Origin: Candidatus Latescibacterota bacterium
GTDB lineage: Bacteria; Latescibacterota; UBA2968; UBA8231
DNA length: 27,097 nucleotides
Reading direction: 5' to 3'
Assembly (NCBI GenBank): GCA_022825185.1
Contig: JAJDYK010000260.1
Location: 1 to 27,097 of the forward strand
Position numbers and translations under genes: made by a program. Shown piece by piece: positions 22,275 to 27,097 of the stretch. Every line of letters starts with the position of its first letter. The stretch's first letter is position 1. The notes under the pieces are model-generated. The model made no database searches. It was not told the DNA's origin and saw only the letters and a program-made list of their open reading frames with translations.

Positions 22275-23150
22275 TTAGCCCGGCCCGTCTAAGTAGGAAG
22301 ACAAGAGTCGCTCGGCGTTTTGATAGGCGATCTTGTCAAAGGCTTCCGCCGGTAGCTCAAGGGTGCGCAGAAAATCCATTAGCTGAGTGTCAAAGTAGTC
22401 CCGTCCAAAGAGCAATTTGTCTTGAAATTCGAGAAGAAAATCGCGCCCGAAGTCCCGGTCTCTTTGCAGCGCACGCAATCCCGACCCGGCCGACAGATCG
22501 GCATATAAGTTGCGGTACTGGCGCATCATCGGAGCCAGGCGTCCATTCGGCAGCACCGGACCGCTCGGATAGCTCTCCGTGGCATAACGATCATCCCCGG
22601 AAATATGGGCCCAGAACCCAGGGGCATGGCCGATAAAGACCGTCTGCGGACAGGCTGCAACTGCGCGTTCAAGTGCGTCGAGGCTGCCGCCGTACCACCA
22701 GTTTGGACGCGGATAAGCGCCTCGGCCGTGATCGATTGGATAGTCGAGATGGATCGTAATGGGCAAGCGCATCGCACCACAGGCTTCGTACAGGCGCAGC
22801 GCGTCTGGATCGTCAAACGGCAGGCGCACCTTCAGCTCAGAGGCGACCTGCACGCCGTGGATTTCGACTGCGGCCTTGAGCCGATCTATCGCATCGGGCC
22901 GCTTGGGATGCGGCATGTAGCCGAGGACAAAGCGATCGGGGGCTTCCCGACCAACGGCCAGCACATCTTCGAAGGGAATCCCCCAGCCCGTAGGGGGCAG
23001 CACCGAGTGATATGAAGGCGAGTATTCATCTGCAGGGACCTCCCAAGAGAAAAGCCACATCTGGTCGATTCCCTGCTCGTCCATATTGCGCAGGATTTTG
23101 GCGGCGTTAAAGCCGTGCCAATTGGGGTGATTATGCGCGTCAATGAGCAT
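22275..23150 (-). CDS. Amidohydrolase-family (metal-dependent TIM-barrel) hydrolase
   Basis: This 291-residue protein starts almost at once with the metal-binding DAHNHP motif (His6, His8), followed by barrel segments ITIHLDYP, FIGHAPGFW and FGRDYFD near the C-terminus. It matches the amidohydrolase-2 type (TatD-like/decarboxylase or lactonase relatives); the reaction is unknown. It is the first gene of a tightly packed six-gene operon running to 18117. The ATG at 23150 has no SD. Instead, a strong promoter places the transcription start at or within a base or two of the ATG, so the message is probably leaderless. Confidence 0.85.
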   Translation of the reverse strand: MLIDAHNHPNWHGFNAAKILRNMDEQGIDQMWLFSWEVPADEYSPSYHSVLPPTGWGIPFEDVLAVGREAPDRFVLGYMPHPKRPDAIDRLKAAVEIHGVQVASELKVRLPFDDPDALRLYEACGAMRLPITIHLDYPIDHGRGAYPRPNWWYGGSLDALERAVAACPQTVFIGHAPGFWAHISGDDRYATESYPSGPVLPNGRLAPMMRQYRNLYADLSAGSGLRALQRDRDFGRDFLLEFQDKLLFGRDYFDTQLMDFLRTLELPAEAFDKIAYQNAERLLSSYLDGPG

Positions 23151-23156
23151 TCGTTA

Positions 23157-23185
23157 ATGATATTCTCACGGGTGAAAACTGTCAA
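23157..23185 (-). promoter_or_regulatory. Strong sigma70-type promoter giving a probable leaderless mRNA
   Basis: Minus-strand TTGACA (23185-23180), exactly 17 nt, TATCAT (23162-23157). Six bases (TAACGA) separate the -10 from the ATG at 23150, so the expected start site (about seven bases after the -10) is the A of the ATG. Confidence 0.7.
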
Positions 23186-23227
23186 GATAGAGCGCGGCTT
23201 ATTTGCAGCATTTTGTAATAATTATTC

Positions 23228-23255
23228 TTGATTAATAATTTTTATTTTTTATATT
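23228..23255 (+). promoter_or_regulatory. Predicted promoter of argG
   Basis: TTGATT (23228-23233), 16-nt AT-rich spacer, TATATT (23250-23255), about 24 nt before the ATG. Most of the 129-bp divergent region is A/T, which stands out from the rest of the window. No ARG-box inverted repeat could be assigned with confidence. Confidence 0.5.
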
Positions 23256-23279
23256 ATCTAATCACAAAAGGAGTAACTT

Positions 23280-24539
23280 ATGAATATAGCAGATCTAAAG
23301 GGCCAGAAGGTCATGTTGGCCGCGTCCGGCGGCCTCGATAGCTGTACCATTACCCATTGGCTACAATCCCAAGGCCTAGAGGTCGTCGCCTATACCGCCG
23401 ATCTGGGCCAGCCCGACGAGGAGTGCATCGAAGACATACGGAGCCGGCTGCAGGCCTGTGGGGCCGCTGAGATGATCCTCGACGACCGCAGAGAGGCTAT
23501 TTGTCAAGCCGGCATCCAACTCGTCCAAGCCCAAGCCCGCTACGAAGGCGGCTATTGGAACACTACCGGCTTCGCCCGACATGTAACGGTCGTCGGCATG
23601 TTGCCCCACATGCAAGAACGCGGGATCCAAGTGATGGCACACGGATGCACTGGGCGCGGCAATGACCAAGTCCGCTTCCAACTGGCAGCACAAATGCTCG
23701 CGCCGCACATCGCGGTGTACGCTCCCTGGCGCGACCCGGCTTTCTTGCGAAACTTTGGCGGGCGCAGCGAAATGATCGCTTACTGCCAAGGGCACGGCTT
23801 GCCCATAACCGCCACTCAGGACAAGCCCTATTCTACGGATGCCAATATGCTCGGGCTGACGCATGAAGCAGGTCAACTCGAAGCCTTAGATACCGCGGCC
23901 AGCCTCATAGCCCCCGGCATGGGCTGTTTCCCGCAACAGGCCCCGGATACCGCCGAAACTTTTACCGTGCGATTTGAACGAGGCGTCCCAATCGCCATCA
24001 ACGGCCACGCCGTCGGCCCAATCGCAGCCATCGAGCAAAGCAACGCCATCGCTGGGCGGCACGGGATCGGCATTGGCTTACACGCAGTGGAAAACCGCTT
24101 CGTTGGCATCAAGTCACGCGGCGTCTATGAGGCTCCGGCCCTAGAGTTACTTGGCCAGTGCTACGATTACTTGCTCCAGCTCATTCTCGACCGCCGCGCA
24201 CGGAGGATTTTCACCGTTGTCTCCGGGTTTATTGCCGAGCAAATCTACCAAGGCTATTGGTTTGACACGGCGACTCAAGCGAGTTGGAAGGTCATCGAGC
24301 ACTTTAATCAATTGGCGACCGGGACCATCTCCGTCTCGCTCTACAAGGGCCAAGTCGCCTTTTGCGCGGCCAGCGACGCCCCCCACTCGCTCTACAGCGA
24401 GGACACCGCTTCCATGGAGGCCATCGGCGACTTCGACCATCGCGATTCCGAGGGCTTCCTCGGCGTCTTGGGCGTCAGCGCCCGTGCGCTTCATCAGGCT
24501 GGACAGATTGCGCAACCCAATGATGATACAGCGGCTTGA
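23280..24539 (+). CDS. argG: Argininosuccinate synthase
   Basis: This 419-residue enzyme joins citrulline and aspartate using ATP in arginine synthesis. It has the N-type ATP-pyrophosphatase loop AASGGLDSC (14-22), YTADLGQPDEE, the citrulline/aspartate-binding HGCTGRGNDQVRF, the highly conserved YSTDANMLGLTHEAGQLE, and GRHGIGIG ... ENRFVGIKSRGVYEAPA. Length is close to the family norm. The ATG at 23280 has AAGGAG six bases upstream. It stands alone on the plus strand with its own AT-rich promoter, not in an arg cluster. Its last 65 nt overlap the convergent phytanoyl-CoA-dioxygenase-like gene, so its final ~20 residues (ending QIAQPNDDTAA) may be an acquired tail. Confidence 0.95.
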   Translation: MNIADLKGQKVMLAASGGLDSCTITHWLQSQGLEVVAYTADLGQPDEECIEDIRSRLQACGAAEMILDDRREAICQAGIQLVQAQARYEGGYWNTTGFARHVTVVGMLPHMQERGIQVMAHGCTGRGNDQVRFQLAAQMLAPHIAVYAPWRDPAFLRNFGGRSEMIAYCQGHGLPITATQDKPYSTDANMLGLTHEAGQLEALDTAASLIAPGMGCFPQQAPDTAETFTVRFERGVPIAINGHAVGPIAAIEQSNAIAGRHGIGIGLHAVENRFVGIKSRGVYEAPALELLGQCYDYLLQLILDRRARRIFTVVSGFIAEQIYQGYWFDTATQASWKVIEHFNQLATGTISVSLYKGQVAFCAASDAPHSLYSEDTASMEAIGDFDHRDSEGFLGVLGVSARALHQAGQIAQPNDDTAA

Positions 24540-25344
24540 CCGCAGCGGGCAACCGGTCAAAAACTTCCCGCTCAATCGGCACCATCTCGTAGTTTTTGCC
24601 GCCGGTCTCCACCACCATCGCCTCGTGCTCGGGCCGGCCGATGAGCGTGGGATTTAGGTTCAGCCACCAAGGAGCGTAGCGTACGATGAGGGCGACGCGA
24701 TCGCTTTCGCTTTGGTTGGGAGCTACGGCGTGCCAAAGCCGGCTGTCGTACACCAAGACGCTGCCAGCCGCTCCCTCGATCTGGCACTCGGTCGGATAGG
24801 GCGCGTCCTGATCCATTTCGGGCATGTCCCCAGCCGCGGGATTGCGCGGCCAGCGGTGACTGCCCGGCACCACGAAAGTCCCCCCGGTCTCAGCAGAAAA
24901 TGGCGTCAGCATCCATATCGTCGAAAGGTGCAGGACCGCGTTTGGGTACGGCGCGGGAATATGCGAGGCGTTGGTGGAGTTGTAAGGCCAATCGGCGTGC
25001 CAATAGCCCCGCGCATTACCTGAGTGATTGACCACGCAGTCCGTGCAGGAAATCCGCGCCCAAGCCCCGAAAAAAGACTCGACTACCTCTAGGAGCCGGC
25101 GGTCGGCTAAGTACGGAGCAAAGGATTGCACCTGATTGATGACTTGTTTGAACTGGGCCACGCCCGGGGTGCCGATCCGGTGACCGCGGCGGCGAATTTC
25201 GGCCAATTTGGCGTCGGAATGCTGGCGATTGCGCTCGACCACAGCCGCTAGTTCGGCGCATATATCCCCGACTAGTGCCTTGGGAATCACTTGCTCGATA
25301 ACGCAAAAGCCGTCGCGCTCGATGCGCTGTTTGTAAGTAGTCAC
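24475..25344 (-). CDS. Phytanoyl-CoA dioxygenase (PhyH) family Fe(II)/2-oxoglutarate oxygenase
   Basis: This 289-residue double-stranded beta-helix protein has the facial triad of the family: His116 and Asp118 in GYWHADWPYN, and the distal His205 in DSRLWHAVAPN. Arg216 or Arg222 (ALIVRYAPWW) is suitable for 2-oxoglutarate. ETGGTFVVPGSH is the usual strand after the HxD motif. Members hydroxylate small molecules using O2, Fe(II) and 2-oxoglutarate; the substrate is not predictable. The GTG at 25344 begins one base after the DapA-like stop with GAGGG close upstream. Its 3' end overlaps argG by 65 nt. Confidence 0.9.
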   Translation of the reverse strand: MTTYKQRIERDGFCVIEQVIPKALVGDICAELAAVVERNRQHSDAKLAEIRRRGHRIGTPGVAQFKQVINQVQSFAPYLADRRLLEVVESFFGAWARISCTDCVVNHSGNARGYWHADWPYNSTNASHIPAPYPNAVLHLSTIWMLTPFSAETGGTFVVPGSHRWPRNPAAGDMPEMDQDAPYPTECQIEGAAGSVLVYDSRLWHAVAPNQSESDRVALIVRYAPWWLNLNPTLIGRPEHEAMVVETGGKNYEMVPIEREVFDRLPAAVKPLYHHWVAQSVQPDEAHGR

Positions 25345-25345
25345 T

Positions 25346-26245
25346 TTACCCTCGAAAGAGCGGTGCGACGTCCGACCAAATGGTCTCCAACTCGGTCAGC
25401 GCGTCGTCGTCTAGGATGGGCACGGGTGCCCGGCAAACTGTCGAGCGAATCAACCCGCGTTTTTGTAAAATCCACTTGTAGATCGCAATCCCGTAGAGCC
25501 GCTCGTAGTTCATCAGCGGCAGGAGCTGATAGAAGCGCGCCCGCGCCGTCGCTTCATCTCCCGCTTCGAGGGCATCCCAAATCGCCGCCATGGCGTCGGT
25601 CACGTGACAGCCCGGCATATTGCCGCAGGCACCGCGCCGATACTCGTCGAGCAAATAGACGCCCCCTTTGCCACCCAAGACGCCCTTGCAGGCCGTGCCT
25701 GCTAGCGCTAGCGTGCGGCTAACCTGCCAAGGCTCGGGAACGGTCTCTTCCTTGATATAATCGACTCCCGCCAGTTCGCGGCACATCCGTCCCACCAGCT
25801 CGCCGCTCATGGGCGTCCCGACCGGCGCGTCGAAATTCTGCACGCAGATCGGGACCTCAACCGCGTCCGCCAACTGCTGGTAAAAGGCGTAGCAGCCTTC
25901 TTGGTCAACGCGCAATACGTGCGGGGGCATGGACATGATCCCGTCGGCTCCAACGGATTGGGCAAACTGAGCGAGGTCCATGGCTGGCAAGGCATGGCCC
26001 GAGGTGACAGAGGCCACTACGGGTACTCGGCCATCGGCCGCAGCGACGACTATCTCGATCCAGCGGCGGCGTTCCTCATCGGAAAGGGTCGAAAATTCGC
26101 TGGCATTGGCCGGCCCCACCAAGCCCGTAGCACCCGCTTCAATACTGAAGGCGACCAAATCCTGCAAAGCCCCTTCGTCGAGCGCGTAACTATCGGTAAA
26201 GGGGGTCACCACAATCGGCATAATTCCGCGCCACGTTTCAGTCAT
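25346..26245 (-). CDS. DapA/N-acetylneuraminate-lyase family aldolase with altered active site
   Basis: This 299-residue TIM-barrel protein of the dihydrodipicolinate synthase family has the Schiff-base Lys165 in VDYIKEET. The catalytic Tyr expected two strands earlier (YNxP) is replaced: VPICVQNFDAP places Gln136 there. The GTTGE loop is also changed to GPANASEF. It is therefore unlikely to be genuine DapA and more probably a lyase or dehydratase on a sugar-acid-like keto compound. The ATG at 26245 has a perfect AAAAGGAG seven to eight bases upstream. It precedes the PhyH gene by one base. No strong promoter is obvious in the 104-bp gap before it. Confidence 0.87.
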   Translation of the reverse strand: MTETWRGIMPIVVTPFTDSYALDEGALQDLVAFSIEAGATGLVGPANASEFSTLSDEERRRWIEIVVAAADGRVPVVASVTSGHALPAMDLAQFAQSVGADGIMSMPPHVLRVDQEGCYAFYQQLADAVEVPICVQNFDAPVGTPMSGELVGRMCRELAGVDYIKEETVPEPWQVSRTLALAGTACKGVLGGKGGVYLLDEYRRGACGNMPGCHVTDAMAAIWDALEAGDEATARARFYQLLPLMNYERLYGIAIYKWILQKRGLIRSTVCRAPVPILDDDALTELETIWSDVAPLFRG

Positions 26246-26349
26246 GAATATCTCCTTTTAGGCCGAGCAAAGCAGCCATGGCAAAAAACCTTCCACCAAG
26301 ATTCCTTCCAGTCCCAATTACGTGGCGAGGTTTCATAGACAGCGGTCGC

Positions 26350-27093
26350 TTACTCTTTGTAGGCGACTACGCGCAGACGCCAGTAGTCGGCGTGCCAGCC
26401 CCCATCGCCGTACAATGCCGGGCGTACGGCGTCCTCCACTGCTTTCCACAGCTCTTCGCGCATCGACGAGGAGACGCCCTCTGTAAGCGTCTCGGCGAAC
26501 ATCTCCATCCAGTCGCGCAACCCGCTCTCACCCTCTAGAGGTGTTGGACGGGGAAAGTGGCTGGCATAAGCAACGCGCAGCCCGGCCTGCTCCACGAGCC
26601 GCGCATACTCTCCTAAGCTGGGAAAATACCAAGGCGATTGTGGACAAAAACCCCGAGCGGCCAATTGGTCAATCAGCCCTTGACTAATGGTAGCGATGTT
26701 CCGCTCACCGCCCAGTTCGGCGACAAAACGCCCGCCCTGCCCCAGACAAGCGGCGATGCACGCAAGGGCCTCTTCCGGCGGCTTGACCCAGTGCAGGGTT
26801 GCGTTGGAAAAGACCGCATCGAACGGCTCGGCAAAGGAAAAATTCTTCGCATCGCCGACGGCAAAAGACAGGTCCGGAAACTACTCGCGCGCGGTCTCGA
26901 CCATCTCGGCCGACAAGTCGATGCCAACGACCTCGGCTCCGGTTGCGGCAATCTGGGCGCTCAGTTGACCGGTGCCGCAGCCCAAGTCGAGGACGCGCTC
27001 GCCAGCTTGGGGGGCCAAAATCTCCACCAAGTCGGCACCTCCGGCGATTACATAGTGGTGTTTGGCTTGGTAGCGCTGGGGGTCTTGAAACAT
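26350..27093 (-). pseudogene. Class I SAM-dependent methyltransferase interrupted by an in-frame TAG
   Basis: From the ATG at 27093, a continuous reading frame of 247 codons encodes a complete-looking methyltransferase: VLDLGCGTG (34-42), VVGIDLS (55-61), then after the break VGDAKNFSF, NATLHWV and GGRFVAELGG, ending at a TAA at 26350. Codon 71 (26883-26881) is TAG, between ETARE and FPDLSFAVGD. Related proteins have a residue here, and CAG to TAG is the simplest change. The frame is otherwise undamaged, with no frameshift. TAG serves as a normal stop in neighbouring genes (TolC-like, vapB, isomerase), so code reassignment is unlikely. It is either a recent nonsense pseudogene or a base error. 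The true start could lie a little beyond the window edge. Confidence 0.8.
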
Positions 27094-27097
27094 ATCA

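Noticed and set aside
23160..23279. AT-rich stretch upstream of argG, considered as a riboswitch or origin-like element
   Set aside because: It has no conserved fold, DnaA-box cluster or phased repeat. It is explained by two divergent promoters.
26673..26951. 92-codon minus-strand frame inside the methyltransferase region, considered as evidence of a frameshift
   Set aside because: It is in a different frame from both methyltransferase halves. The two halves are in the same frame, so the lesion is a nonsense codon and not a frameshift.

Overview
The window reads as chromosomal DNA from an uncultured Gram-negative bacterium of fairly high G+C (my impression by eye, not a count). A TolC-type outer-membrane protein, a lipobox lipoprotein and an ExbB/ExbD-like pair show an outer membrane. 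A secreted protein ending in a FlgD/TPNGDG-type Ig-like domain, an FG-GAP/UnbV protein, PhyH, DUF362 and several Gfo/Idh/MocA and creatininase-type enzymes together resemble gene content I associate with Latescibacterota, Poribacteria and similar lineages. This placement is an inference from gene content only. Coding is dense, and many starts are GTG or TTG fixed by good Shine-Dalgarno (SD) sequences.

Region 1 (1-4262): a minus-strand group runs glutaredoxin -> TolC-like -> DUF362 -> GroES-like (cut by the window edge). It is divergent from a DHH phosphoesterase. A bidirectional terminator separates the DHH gene from a convergent tRNA-Lys(UUU).

Region 2 (4370-14511): one long minus-strand series runs MFS transporter -> TIM-barrel sugar isomerase/epimerase -> FG-GAP/UnbV secreted protein -> vapB-vapC -> two Gfo/Idh/MocA dehydrogenases -> rhamnonate-dehydratase-like enolase -> 41-codon small ORF -> secreted discoidin-like/FlgD-Ig protein. 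It looks like a carbohydrate or sugar-acid uptake and oxidation locus. The vapBC module appears to have been inserted into it: a perfect 15-bp direct repeat flanks the module, and one copy overlaps the stop codon of the UnbV gene.

Region 3 (14642-16415): a creatininase-family hydrolase (+) runs convergently into a zinc-less MDR dehydrogenase (-), with their 3' ends overlapping.

Region 4 (16512-23150): a two-gene plus-strand unit (membrane coiled-coil protein, coiled-coil lipoprotein) converges on a tightly packed minus-strand operon: amidohydrolase -> Na+/Ca2+ exchanger -> SDR -> signal-peptide protein with a C-terminal membrane anchor -> ExbB/TolQ-like -> ExbD-like. The five envelope genes at 16512-20514 are the best candidate here for an undescribed system: an ExbBD-type ion-driven complex with dedicated coiled-coil partners. 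The operon promoter sits so close to the first ATG that the mRNA is probably leaderless.

Region 5 (23280-27093): argG (+) overlaps a convergent phytanoyl-CoA-dioxygenase-like gene by 65 nt. That gene follows a DapA-family gene, and upstream lies a class I methyltransferase broken by a single in-frame TAG.

The window holds no rRNA, CRISPR array or recognisable IS transposase. No gene-free stretch exceeds about 300 bases.
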